A program made the position numbers and the translations under genes. Below are positions 1 to 10,212 of a DNA stretch of 55,123 bases, one piece after another (position 1 is the first letter of the stretch; every line of letters begins with the position of its first letter). This DNA comes from Salinivirgaceae bacterium (lineage in GTDB: Bacteria > Bacteroidota > Bacteroidia > Bacteroidales > Salinivirgaceae): the NCBI GenBank assembly GCA_002869335.1, contig PKTE01000072.1:1-55123 (forward strand). The letters are read 5' to 3'. The notes below the pieces were generated by a model. The model had not been told where the DNA came from. It was given only the letters and a program-made list of their open reading frames with translations, and ran no database searches.

Positions 1-88
1 CTTAATACCTGTGATTGTCCTTGTAATAAAATGAAGGATAGTATAATTAATATGAAAAGTTTTTTTATCATCGATCCTAAATATAATA

Positions 89-3000
89 CTATTTCAGATT
101 ACCTGCAACTACGCAAGTTCGTTTATCATATCCCTGGTTTCCATTTTCATCAAACCACTCACTGTATAATATGTAAATTCCCACGGGCACTTTATGTTGG
201 CTGTCGTTCGTTCCATCCCAGGTTACGAAGCCTTCGAGTGAAACGGTTTCGTTGTTCAATAGGTTGCGTACCAATCGTCCATTATGATCAAGGATTTTAA
301 TGGATAACACATTTCCACCAGTTTTAAATTGATAATTAATACGCAAATAATCTTCAAAACCATCACCGTCAGGACTAAGCGTTTCTTTTTCAAGTGAAAT
401 GTTATTCTCAGTTATTTCGGCGTTATTGTATTGACTGTTCTCCCTTGTTGGCGTGGCAAAACCCACATCTGCGGCTGCTGAATGCCAGTTTGAGCGATTA
501 TCGGAAGGGCTGAATGGAGAAATTCTCTCCAATGAAACACCATCTTCATCGTCTAGCAGGCTGTGGTGCATATCAGCCGAATATGTTACCTGATCAACAA
601 TATCACCTGAATAATTCATCAGTAAAATTGTTCCTTCATCATCGGGCATGGAAGGTAAATTGGTCAGGATCGATTTTTTAGGATCTACATTCCCATAGGC
701 CTCTTCCAAACATTCCGTTGATTCTGTGAGAATGTAATATTGATTAGGTGGTAAAATATAGGCATCTTCAGCTACTTCGTTAATTGTGTTTGGATAACCT
801 GATGCATCAAGGTTGGCTGAATATAATTTACTCAAAGCCAGGTAATTGTCTGTTAGATTAAACACTTCTACAAAGTCGTTGCAATTGGCTGGCGGGTTGA
901 ATAATATTTCGTTGATGATTAAATCGCCCGGTTCTGCTGAAACAGGTTTTTTAAATGAGAAATCTGTCGCCTCCATTTCATTCATATTGCAATCGGTAAA
1001 ACGGCTCAAACTGATATTGTAAAGGGTATTATCTTCTAATGGCTCTTTTAATTTTAGAATTAGATCTTCGCCTTTTGGATGAGGAATAAAAATCGAATCA
1101 AATTGCTGTGATGTAGCTATTAAACCATTACTCACATCTGGCCACATTGATTCATCGAATCTTATCATTAGACTTGTGTCTTCAGGTATTAAAATGAACT
1201 GAGCTGTTGGAATGGTTTCGTCTGGATTATCGCCTTTAAGGGTGTTTTCAGTACCTGGGGTTCCTCCTTGTGTTGCTGTACTTGTTCCCCAGTTATCGCC
1301 TTTGTCGCAGAAGCGATTATTATCAATTCGTTCTAATGAAAATCCTCCTAATGTTGCCAGCGAATTGGTATGCCAGGTATCATCATAATCTATCCATGTT
1401 ACCAGTTTGTTATTGTCATCCAACAATTGTAGCATAGTTCCACCATCAGTCAAATCAGACTCGTCGAAAATATATATCGCATTCTCAGGTGCATTGGGAA
1501 ACGATGCCATGTATTGTGGCAGAATTAAATAATAGCTTTGGGCAGGAATTGAACCAGTGGGTAGGTTAAGATCCCGACTTCCAACTTTAAGTGTCCAGTT
1601 CTCTATGCTTACCGGCAACGTATCATGGTTGTATAATTCCAAATATTCGTATTGAATACGTTCTTCATCGGCTGGTTTAGCCATTATTTCAGTGAAAATA
1701 ACTTGCTGAAAATAGGAGGGAACAATGTAGGTTGAGGCAAAATCAGCCTCAGTTGTATTACCACAATAATCTGTTAAATCTAAAACAACTACTTCAATGT
1801 AAGTTCTTTGAGGCAGTGAGTCTCTGGTGTAGATATGTAGCTTTTTTAAATCCTCTTCATCAACAGTCACAGAATCTAATCCAACTGAATAGTTAACTTG
1901 AATGTCTATTTCATAACTTGGTAAAGTTTCTGAAAATGTCAGGATTATCTCTTTTTCAGAAGCAATTGTCATTTCTACTATATAAGGAGCAATGGTGTCT
2001 GGATTTAAATCATCCACGGAATTAATTTCTCCAGGAGTTCCTCCCAGACTAGAGGTTGACGCTTTCCAGTTGTTAGCCTGGGCACAAAATGCATCGGGGT
2101 CAATTTGTTCAATACTCCAGCCACCATCTTCTTTTTCAGGATCATGGTACCATGTTTGGTTGTATGAGATAGTATGAATTGATTGCCCTGTGGTATCTTT
2201 TAATGTGATGAGTTTGCCATTATTGCTTAGTAATGATGTTGTAATTATATCAAGCGCATTTCCATATAAAGCATAAGCTTCAACAGCTGATGACGATGTA
2301 ACAATGAGGTATTCATTAGCTTCTAATGTATAATCGGGGAAAGTACGCGTGTCATCTCCTATTTCTATTGTCCAATTTTCGAGATTGATGTCAAAGCCTG
2401 AGCGGTTATATAATTCCAGATAATCATATTCTGGCAGCGCCACCACGGGACTATTGTCAAAAAATACCTCATTAATAACGATATCACCTTCCAGTGGAAT
2501 AAAATAAACGAACTGAACAGATGTGTCATTGATGATATTGCCTTCAAGATCTACAATCCCGCTAATGTTAAGCGTTTCAGTTTCTCGTAATGGAAAGTCG
2601 TTAGCAAATTGTAGTTGAATTTGTTTACCGGCTTCTGCCACTGTATATGCTGACGGGTTGCCGGTTAGGGTTGTTGAGAATTGTGTAAGTTCAAGTTGTA
2701 TTGTGTCTATGGGTTCAGTAAATGTGACTTGCAATTTATTGCTGCTGAGCGTTTTTATATCTTCCAGTGCAGGTGGAATGGTATCATAAATAATTTCACC
2801 TGCATAAATATCATCCATATAAACCACTCGTGTGTCAGAAGGGGTTGAAATATTTGTCACAAGACCAAAATAGTTGCCTGTTTGTATCTCATTGTCGGTG
2901 GAAGTACCACGTAATGTAACAGCTTGTTCATAAGCTCCTTCATCAATATATAATGACCAACCTTCTGCTGTGTCTCGCGTAATTCTTACCGAATATGGGA

Positions 3001-4489
3001 TAGAAGCACTACCATCAGTCCCAACGGGGTAGGTTGTGGTGATTATAGGAGTTGAAACCGTTCCTTTTTGTTTGTAAAGTACAAATGAATCATCTGAACT
3101 ACCATCGTATCGCAAATAGTAGCCGTAAAAATTTGGATTATCAGCTTTCAATAATGCAGGTTCATTTGTGTTGGCGGTAAGTATAACGTAATAATCGTTT
3201 GTGCCTGAAATATTCCATCCATTTCCATCTGCCACAGTGAAGCTCCATTGACCATAATTTCGGATGAGTTCGGTAGTAATGCATCTTGATTCTGTATTGA
3301 TTTTGCTTCTTAAGAGTGCGCCATCATTTTCATAGGTTGCACTAAATCCTCCATTGCCTTCTGTTGGTGGATTAATTATCTCAAAATCGGCTGTGTCACC
3401 TGTCCATTGGAGATTATTAATGAGATCAAGGTCGGTAAATGATTCGTTAATATTTTGGTTGAGGAGGTCTGAAACGGAAAATTGGATACTTGTATCAGTG
3501 ATGTTACCTAATAGGTCTTCAACTCCGTTAATTAATAGTGTATAAGCTGCTCCCGAAGTAAAGCTTTCTGCAAATGTAAGCTGAACTTCAGTTTTTGATT
3601 CAAAATAATATATGGCTTCGTTGGCGTTTCCGGGACCTTGAATATTATAATTTGATGCAGTATGAGACGATACGGAGTCTATTAATTCATCAAATGTTAG
3701 CTTGATGTTTCTTTCTCCATTTATCTGAATATCAGTGATTACTGGAGCGTATGTGTCTACGTATGGGGCACGAGTGATTATGTTGTCGATATAAGCAGTG
3801 CGAGCTGTTCCGGGGTTGGCTATATTTGTAGCAATTCCAAAAAATGATGAAGTTGTTACTTCATTATCTACTATTGTTCCTCGACTAGTAGTTGACTCCA
3901 GATAAAGTCCTTCATCGATAAATATTTCCCAGGTTCCATCATTTTCTCTGGTAATCTTAACGCTATAGGCCTCTGAAGTAGTTCCATCAGTACCGTCCGG
4001 GAAAGCCGCATCAATAAGAAGGGTTGTGGTTGTACCGCTTTGTTTGTTGAAAGTGAAGTTATCGCCATTGGCACCATCAAATCGGAGAAAATATCCGTTG
4101 AAGTTTTTTGTATCATCTTTCAGTAATGCAGGATCATCAGTATCACTCATTATTATGACGTAATAATCGTTAGAGCCTGAAATAGCCCATCCGCGTCCAT
4201 CTGCAATGCTAAATAACCACTCGCCGTATGCTCTTGAAGAGGCTGTTGTGAGCACTGCACTGGTGCTATCAGGTTTTGAACGCAACATGTGGGCATCTGG
4301 GCCCCATGAGATGTCAATACTTCCATCGCCTGAGTTTGGTGGATTGATAACCTCAAATTTATTGGTGTCGCCATTCCATTGAGGATTGTTTGTGAAATCT
4401 GAGTCGGAAAAGGTTTCGTTGATTTGGGCTTGAGAATATAGTCCAAAACTTAAAAATAGTACGGTAAATATTGCTGCGAATCTCATCAT
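89..4489 (-). CDS. Large secreted multidomain protein with lamin-tail-like and Ig-like repeats and a FlgD-like / gliding-type C-terminal domain
   Basis: 1466-aa ORF with signal peptide (MMRFAAIFTVLFLSFGLYSQAQ); repeated GDIVINEVFFDNS..DYLELYNRSG..LENWTIEIG blocks (LTD-like); C-terminus SPDGDGFEDYLRINYQF..ILDHNGRLVRNL..W DGTND..VPVGIYI. Confidence 0.75.
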   Translation of the reverse strand: MMRFAAIFTVLFLSFGLYSQAQINETFSDSDFTNNPQWNGDTNKFEVINPPNSGDGSIDISWGPDAHMLRSKPDSTSAVLTTASSRAYGEWLFSIADGRGWAISGSNDYYVIIMSDTDDPALLKDDTKNFNGYFLRFDGANGDNFTFNKQSGTTTTLLIDAAFPDGTDGTTSEAYSVKITRENDGTWEIFIDEGLYLESTTSRGTIVDNEVTTSSFFGIATNIANPGTARTAYIDNIITRAPYVDTYAPVITDIQINGERNIKLTFDELIDSVSSHTASNYNIQGPGNANEAIYYFESKTEVQLTFAESFTSGAAYTLLINGVEDLLGNITDTSIQFSVSDLLNQNINESFTDLDLINNLQWTGDTADFEIINPPTEGNGGFSATYENDGALLRSKINTESRCITTELIRNYGQWSFTVADGNGWNISGTNDYYVILTANTNEPALLKADNPNFYGYYLRYDGSSDDSFVLYKQKGTVSTPIITTTYPVGTDGSASIPYSVRITRDTAEGWSLYIDEGAYEQAVTLRGTSTDNEIQTGNYFGLVTNISTPSDTRVVYMDDIYAGEIIYDTIPPALEDIKTLSSNKLQVTFTEPIDTIQLELTQFSTTLTGNPSAYTVAEAGKQIQLQFANDFPLRETETLNISGIVDLEGNIINDTSVQFVYFIPLEGDIVINEVFFDNSPVVALPEYDYLELYNRSGFDINLENWTIEIGDDTRTFPDYTLEANEYLIVTSSSAVEAYALYGNALDIITTSLLSNNGKLITLKDTTGQSIHTISYNQTWYHDPEKEDGGWSIEQIDPDAFCAQANNWKASTSSLGGTPGEINSVDDLNPDTIAPYIVEMTIASEKEIILTFSETLPSYEIDIQVNYSVGLDSVTVDEEDLKKLHIYTRDSLPQRTYIEVVVLDLTDYCGNTTEADFASTYIVPSYFQQVIFTEIMAKPADEERIQYEYLELYNHDTLPVSIENWTLKVGSRDLNLPTGSIPAQSYYLILPQYMASFPNAPENAIYIFDESDLTDGGTMLQLLDDNNKLVTWIDYDDTWHTNSLATLGGFSLERIDNNRFCDKGDNWGTSTATQGGTPGTENTLKGDNPDETIPTAQFILIPEDTSLMIRFDESMWPDVSNGLIATSQQFDSIFIPHPKGEDLILKLKEPLEDNTLYNISLSRFTDCNMNEMEATDFSFKKPVSAEPGDLIINEILFNPPANCNDFVEVFNLTDNYLALSKLYSANLDASGYPNTINEVAEDAYILPPNQYYILTESTECLEEAYGNVDPKKSILTNLPSMPDDEGTILLMNYSGDIVDQVTYSADMHHSLLDDEDGVSLERISPFSPSDNRSNWHSAAADVGFATPTRENSQYNNAEITENNISLEKETLSPDGDGFEDYLRINYQFKTGGNVLSIKILDHNGRLVRNLLNNETVSLEGFVTWDGTNDSQHKVPVGIYILYSEWFDENGNQGYDKRTCVVAGNLK

Positions 4490-4627
4490 CTTTCTTATTT
4501 TTGTGCTCGCTATGGTATGTTTTCTCTTCTATAATTTATGAAGGGAAAATACAAATAAATATGAATGCTTACAATATAAGCTTTGTCATTTATAATTTAA
4601 TATTTTTTCATCACAAAAAATTATTTT

Positions 4628-5617
4628 ATGAAGTTAGCAATAGTAGGGGTTACAGGTCTTGTAGGTCGGAAAATGATGGAGATATTGGATGAATTTAATT
4701 TTCCGGTTGATGAATTGATACCCGTAGCATCGTCGCGTTCTGCCGGGCAATCTATTAAGTTTAGAAAACGAAAATACACCATAGTTGAGCCTGCTCAGGC
4801 CGTAAGTTTAAAGCCAGATATTGCAATATTCTCAGCAGGTGGTTCAGTGTCAAAAGAATGGGCGCCAAAGTTTGCTGAAGTAGGGTGCCGGGTAATTGAC
4901 AATAGCAGTGCATGGAGAATGGACCCAACCAAGAAACTGGTTGTGCCAGAGGTAAATGCACATGTGTTAGAGGCTACAGATATGATCATTGCCAACCCCA
5001 ATTGCAGTACAATACAAATGGTTGTGGCTTTGGCTCCTTTGCATAAAAAATATACCATGAAACGTATCGTAATTTCAACTTACCAATCCATTACTGGTAC
5101 TGGGAAAGACGCGGTTGATCAAATGGAAGCTGAACGCAAGGGTAAGAAAGAAATACCAATGGTTTATCCGCATCCTATTGACAGAAATTGTCTGCCACAT
5201 TGCGATGTATTTATGGATAATGGCTATACCAAAGAAGAAATGAAATTGGTGAATGAGACCCGTAAAATATTGTCAGACGATACTATTGGAATTACGGCCA
5301 CAGCGGTTCGAATTCCGGTTACAGGTGGTCACGGAGAATCTATTAATGTGACATTCGAAAAGAATTTCGATGTGCAGGAGATACGACAAATTTTAGATCA
5401 ATCAGAAGGTATAATTGTGTATGATGATCCTTCAAGCAATATTTACCCTATGCCACTAGTAAGTGCCGAACGCAATGAAGTATTTGTTGGGCGCATTCGT
5501 CGCGATGAATCTTGGCCAAATACTTTAAATATGTGGGTTGTAGCCGATAATTTGCGAAAAGGAGCTGCCACAAATGCGGTGCAGATTGCCGAGTATGTCA
5601 GAAAGAATTTTATGTAA
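4628..5617 (+). CDS. asd: Aspartate-semialdehyde dehydrogenase
   Basis: MKLAIVGVTGLVGRKMMEILDE, active-site NPNCSTIQMV, GHGESINV motifs; full length. Confidence 0.95.
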   Translation: MKLAIVGVTGLVGRKMMEILDEFNFPVDELIPVASSRSAGQSIKFRKRKYTIVEPAQAVSLKPDIAIFSAGGSVSKEWAPKFAEVGCRVIDNSSAWRMDPTKKLVVPEVNAHVLEATDMIIANPNCSTIQMVVALAPLHKKYTMKRIVISTYQSITGTGKDAVDQMEAERKGKKEIPMVYPHPIDRNCLPHCDVFMDNGYTKEEMKLVNETRKILSDDTIGITATAVRIPVTGGHGESINVTFEKNFDVQEIRQILDQSEGIIVYDDPSSNIYPMPLVSAERNEVFVGRIRRDESWPNTLNMWVVADNLRKGAATNAVQIAEYVRKNFM

Positions 5618-5625
5618 AATATACG

Positions 5626-5650
5626 AGCCGCCTGATGAGCGGCTTTTTTT
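5626..5650 (+). terminator. Intrinsic terminator after asd
   Basis: AGCCGC-ctgatga-GCGGCT followed by a T-run. Confidence 0.8.
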
Positions 5651-5690
5651 ATTCAAAATTTTTCTATAAAAATTTGTGGCTCACTTTATT

Positions 5691-5753
5691 TCTCAAGTCC
5701 TTTTGCCCTTATTAGCTCACCGTTCTTAGACCTCAGCTCTCCGCTCGTCGCAC
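5691..5753 (-). repeat. Short degenerate heptamer array (GAGCTAA-like, minus strand)
   Basis: Reverse complement reads gtgcgac gagcgga gagctga ggtctaa gaacggt gagctaa taagggc aaaagga cttgaga in 7-nt register. Confidence 0.55.
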
Positions 5754-5815
5754 TTATTTTCTTCATTGCATAACCCGCTGACTTAAACTATATTTGCAGT
5801 CTAAATATTTATACC

Positions 5816-6589
5816 ATGGAAAAGAGAAGATTTGATAAGCAAAAGGGTGAGGAGAACAGGGAAAAAAGAAACTATAGCGATAAAGAAATACGCTTGAATA
5901 GATATATAGCAAACAGTGGTGTTTGTACTCGCAGGGAGGCTGATAAGTTGATTGAGAAAGGATTGATCAGAGTGAATGGTGAGGTGGTTACTGAATTGGG
6001 ATTTAAAGTAAAATATTCTGATACAGTTCAGTATGAAGGGCGAAAACTAAAAGCTGAAAAGAAAGTGTTTGTGCTTTTGAATAAGCCTAAAGATACATTA
6101 ACAGATGTTTACGATCCTGAAGGTAAAAGAACTGTGATTGATTTGGTGAAAATGGCTACAAAAGAGCATGTGCATCCGGTTGATAAGTTAGATCGGAATG
6201 CTACTGGCGTGCTACTTTTTACAAATGATATTGACTTGGCTAAAAGGTTAACGGAGTCTGAAGCAGGAGTAAAGCAAATCTACCATGTGATTTTGGATAA
6301 GACTTTGGCAAAAACAGATTTTGAGGTCATTATGAAAGGCCTTGATTTAAAAGATGGTTTTGTGAAACCGGAAGTTATGAGCTATGTGGATGATGAAGAC
6401 AGGACGCAAATTGGAATTGAAATTTATAGTTGTAAAAATAAAATTGTGCAACGCATTTTTGAGCATCAGGGCTATAAAGTAGTGAAGCTTGATCGTACTT
6501 ATTTTGGAGGCTTGACTAAGAAAAATATTGGTCGGGGAAAGTGGCGTATTCTATCTGATAAAGAGGTGAATATGTTGAAGATGCTGTAG
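5816..6589 (+). CDS. RsuA/RluB-type rRNA pseudouridine synthase
   Basis: S4-like N-terminus (IRLNRYIANSGVCTRREADKLIEKGLIRVNG) and HPVDKLDRNATGVLLFTND catalytic motif. Confidence 0.92.
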   Translation: MEKRRFDKQKGEENREKRNYSDKEIRLNRYIANSGVCTRREADKLIEKGLIRVNGEVVTELGFKVKYSDTVQYEGRKLKAEKKVFVLLNKPKDTLTDVYDPEGKRTVIDLVKMATKEHVHPVDKLDRNATGVLLFTNDIDLAKRLTESEAGVKQIYHVILDKTLAKTDFEVIMKGLDLKDGFVKPEVMSYVDDEDRTQIGIEIYSCKNKIVQRIFEHQGYKVVKLDRTYFGGLTKKNIGRGKWRILSDKEVNMLKML

Positions 6590-6636
6590 TACTGAAGATA
6601 AAAGTAAAAAGGAAAAGAAAGAATAGCTTATACCGT

Positions 6637-7677
6637 ATGAAGTATCTCATTTTACAAAACCCCGGGCACAATCGCGTTTATTATAATCTGGCTGATCAGC
6701 TGGCACTTGCTGAACTTCAAATTGCTGCTGAAAAGATGCAGAGTGAAGTCAGTACCGTTGAGGTTGAATTGATAGAGGGCGTGCGCTATTTGTCTCTTGA
6801 AACCACTGAATTGCTAACTGATAGCGATTTGGAAATCGTGAGTCGGTTATCATTTGTATTTGCTATTTTTCAACAAGAAGAAGATTCGAATTGCCTGAAA
6901 CCAATTCGCAAGAATGAATACGAATTTGTGGATCAAAAAATTAGCTCACTTCTTAAATATCATGGTAAAACCAATGAGTTGTTTACCAAAATGATGGTCA
7001 ATGTGGGGTTGTTAGCCAGTGATTTCAACCATAATGAGACTATTACTCTTCTAGATCCGGTGGCAGGAAAAGGCACAACACTCTATGAAGCCTTAGTATA
7101 CGGCTTTGATGCCTATGGTATAGAGATGGAAACAGGAGCAGTGCATGAAGCGGCTACTTTTTTTAAGAAATATCTGGAAACAGAAAAGTTTAAACATAAC
7201 GCTGATGAGAGGAGAATAGCTGGAACAAATAAAAACAATGAGATTCAAATCAGAGATTTCGAATTTGCCAAAACAAAGGAAGCATTCAAATCAGGTGAAG
7301 GGATCAAACGCATTGGTATGATTACAGGAAATGCTGCTGAAGCATATACATATTTTAAAAAGCCTAAATTTAATCTCATCGTTGGAGATCTTCCTTATGG
7401 GATTTATCATGGTAATAAAAGCTTTGAAAGTCGTTCAGGTGCTACTCGAAATCCATCGGAACTGCTGGAAGAGTGTTTGCCTCAGTGGATGAAGGTTCTG
7501 AAAAAAGGAGGTACAATAGTTTTGGCCTGGAACTCATTTGTGGTTTCTCCTAAAAAACTATCTGAGATATTTGAATCCAACGGATTTTCAGTTTTAAAAG
7601 AAGGACCTTATACTAAATTTCAACATATGGTCGACAAATCGATTAAACGAGATATTATTGTAGCGAAAAAAGTTTAA
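6637..7677 (+). CDS. Putative TRM11/UPF0020-like RNA methyltransferase
   Basis: LLDPVAGKGTTLYEALVYGFDAYGIEM SAM-binding region and GDLPYG catalytic-type motif. Confidence 0.7.
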   Translation: MKYLILQNPGHNRVYYNLADQLALAELQIAAEKMQSEVSTVEVELIEGVRYLSLETTELLTDSDLEIVSRLSFVFAIFQQEEDSNCLKPIRKNEYEFVDQKISSLLKYHGKTNELFTKMMVNVGLLASDFNHNETITLLDPVAGKGTTLYEALVYGFDAYGIEMETGAVHEAATFFKKYLETEKFKHNADERRIAGTNKNNEIQIRDFEFAKTKEAFKSGEGIKRIGMITGNAAEAYTYFKKPKFNLIVGDLPYGIYHGNKSFESRSGATRNPSELLEECLPQWMKVLKKGGTIVLAWNSFVVSPKKLSEIFESNGFSVLKEGPYTKFQHMVDKSIKRDIIVAKKV

Positions 7678-7679
7678 TT

Positions 7680-10067
7680 ATGAATACAGCTTTGAGATTC
7701 TCTATTTTTTTGATTTTCCTTCTCAGCTTTCAATTTTCAAATGCCCAAATTTTGATTTCTGGGGTTATCCAGGACAATTACAACAGACCTGTCTCTTTTG
7801 CTTCTGTATCCGCTGGTAACAATCAGGGAACGGTCTCTGATTTGAGTGGTAAATTTCAACTAGAATTAAGTCAACCAGATTCTGTGACAATATATTTTCT
7901 TGGTTTTGAAACGTATTCATTTTTTGCTGACCAAAGCAAAGATTATCGTGTAAAACTAAAGCCAAAATCTTTTTTACTTGAAGAAGTTGTTGTCTTTCCA
8001 GGAGTGAATCCAGCCGATACAATAATGCAAAAAGTAATTGAAAGACGAGATGAACATAACCCTCAAAATTTACCCTCATATCGTTATACAAGCTATAATA
8101 AATTTGCCATTGAGGTTAATCGCGATACTCTAGAATATTATGCAAATAGGGCCAATGTACCACCACAGGTAAATGCACTTATAAAGTTTTCTAAGAAATC
8201 GAAACTGTTTGTTTCCGAGGCAATTACTGAAAGGTTTTACAAGAAGCCAGGCAAATTGAAAGAGCATGTGTTGACTACTAATATTTCAGGGTTTCGTGAT
8301 CCTGCATTTGCCATGCTAGGTGGGCAACTGCATTCGCTTTCTTGTTATGAAGATTTCTTTTCAATATTTAATTTAAAATATGTGAATCCGGTAAGTAAAA
8401 ATGCAGAGCGTAAATACTTGTTTTTATTGAAAGATACACTGAAAAATACTGAAACTGGTGATGTATTCGTAATAACATTTCGACCTAAGGCAGGGAAAAC
8501 ATTCAGTGGGATGTATGGTATGCTCTATGTGGACGCAAATGACTATGCAATAAAGAAAATGGTAGCTCAGCCTGCTACCCAGCCGTCTCAAGTAGGAATA
8601 GTAGTAAAGCAGGAGTATCAAAAACTCTTGGACAAGTATTGGTTTCCTAAGAGTTTTGAGTCTACTTTATTATTTTACAATAGAATACTTAAAGGACTTG
8701 ACCCATTGCCTCTAATGGTTGGCCTTGCTAAAATTGATGTTGTCAATCCGGAGATTGGGGTGGAAATTCCAAAACAGATTTTGAGAAATCAATTTCAGTT
8801 GAGCTATGCTGAAGATGCTGCAATTCCCAATGATTCACTGTTGGCAAAATATAGAACAGACTCATTGAAAGTAAGAGATTTAAAAGCGTTTGATTTTATG
8901 GACTCAGCCATGAATAAGCCAATCGTTAATTTCCTTACTAATTTTCCAAAGATAATTGCAAAGGGGGAGCTGCCAATTAGTATTTTTAATCTTAATTTAA
9001 ATGAGGTTTTAGGATTTAATTATCAGGAACGATGGCGCTATGGGGTTTCTCTAATGACAAATGATCGTGTGTTAAAATGGGCTAGTATTGGAGGTAAAGT
9101 AATTAACTCTGTTGAGGAAGATACTTTGTGGTATGCAGCCAGGTTTTATTTAAATCCATTAAAATCTGGGATTCTTAGGTTGAAATATCAATATCAGAGT
9201 GAGACTACCGAAAAAGGAGCTTTTCATAATTATAACCCATACAGGAGTGGTTTCTATAACTTAAGAAAGTTCGTATTTCGTGAGTTAAATTACGTGCAGG
9301 GACATGATGTGGCTCTGGAATTAGAATATCCTAAAAATGTAAATCTGCGTTTTATGGGTTATTCTCAGAATTACTATCTCAGTCATACGGCCATTGATAC
9401 ATTGTATGGCGATTTTTCTCGCAATGCTTTAAGATTTGATCTACGTTATGCTCCGGGAGAGAAGTTGACAAATATGGGTAATTATCGTATCCGAAGCGGA
9501 GCTGGTGGTCCTGTTTTCAATCTTGCATATGAACAAGGTATAAGGAGTCAAATGAATGATGTGACCTACAAAAAGATTTTTGGTGAAATAACCTATAACT
9601 ACAGTACGCGCTATTTGGGTACATTTAGACTAAGAGGAAGAGGAGGATATATGACAGGTGATGTCCCTTTGGAGTTATTATTTAATAGCAAGGGGTCTGG
9701 CAGAATGCCCATATATGAACCGGGTGTTTTCTATACTATGCCTGTACATCGTTACTTTAATACAGATTTTGTACAGGGTTTTGTGCAACATTATTGGCCC
9801 TTTTATTTAAATAGCCAAAATTTGATGCTTTCTTTCTCAAGTCAGCTTAACGTAATGTATGGAAAACTCAGTAATGAAAGGTTGAACGAGATTGTTAAAC
9901 CAACTGGAAAAGGATACTATGAAGCTGGGTTTTTAGGTGGAATAGCTGATCCGGATTTAGGACAAATTTCCATAGGTACTTTTTATACATTAGGATCGTA
10001 TGCCCGTCAAGATCAGATTAATAATTTCGCTTTTGTTATAGGCTTTACTACGTATATTGATTGGTAA
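7680..10067 (+). CDS. DUF5686 / carboxypeptidase-regulatory-like domain outer membrane protein
   Basis: Signal peptide, ISGVIQDNYNRPVSFASVSAGNNQGTVSDLSGKFQL (CarbopepD_reg-like), long beta-rich C-terminal region. Confidence 0.7.
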   Translation: MNTALRFSIFLIFLLSFQFSNAQILISGVIQDNYNRPVSFASVSAGNNQGTVSDLSGKFQLELSQPDSVTIYFLGFETYSFFADQSKDYRVKLKPKSFLLEEVVVFPGVNPADTIMQKVIERRDEHNPQNLPSYRYTSYNKFAIEVNRDTLEYYANRANVPPQVNALIKFSKKSKLFVSEAITERFYKKPGKLKEHVLTTNISGFRDPAFAMLGGQLHSLSCYEDFFSIFNLKYVNPVSKNAERKYLFLLKDTLKNTETGDVFVITFRPKAGKTFSGMYGMLYVDANDYAIKKMVAQPATQPSQVGIVVKQEYQKLLDKYWFPKSFESTLLFYNRILKGLDPLPLMVGLAKIDVVNPEIGVEIPKQILRNQFQLSYAEDAAIPNDSLLAKYRTDSLKVRDLKAFDFMDSAMNKPIVNFLTNFPKIIAKGELPISIFNLNLNEVLGFNYQERWRYGVSLMTNDRVLKWASIGGKVINSVEEDTLWYAARFYLNPLKSGILRLKYQYQSETTEKGAFHNYNPYRSGFYNLRKFVFRELNYVQGHDVALELEYPKNVNLRFMGYSQNYYLSHTAIDTLYGDFSRNALRFDLRYAPGEKLTNMGNYRIRSGAGGPVFNLAYEQGIRSQMNDVTYKKIFGEITYNYSTRYLGTFRLRGRGGYMTGDVPLELLFNSKGSGRMPIYEPGVFYTMPVHRYFNTDFVQGFVQHYWPFYLNSQNLMLSFSSQLNVMYGKLSNERLNEIVKPTGKGYYEAGFLGGIADPDLGQISIGTFYTLGSYARQDQINNFAFVIGFTTYIDW

Positions 10068-10212
10068 AACAAAAGGTTATTTTAAGTGCATTAAATTTCT
10101 TTGGCGTTCTTGTAAGGAATTTGTAATTTGCCGCATCATTTCCGGATCACATTATGAGCAAGACTCATATTCCGTTGAAATACAATTGATTTTCTAACTA
10201 AACTTTTGAATT

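Noticed and set aside
31-300. 89-aa plus-strand ORF
   Set aside because: Mostly antisense to the lamin-tail protein gene; low-complexity translation
7765-8091. 108-aa minus-strand ORF
   Set aside because: Antisense to the DUF5686-type gene; no supporting features
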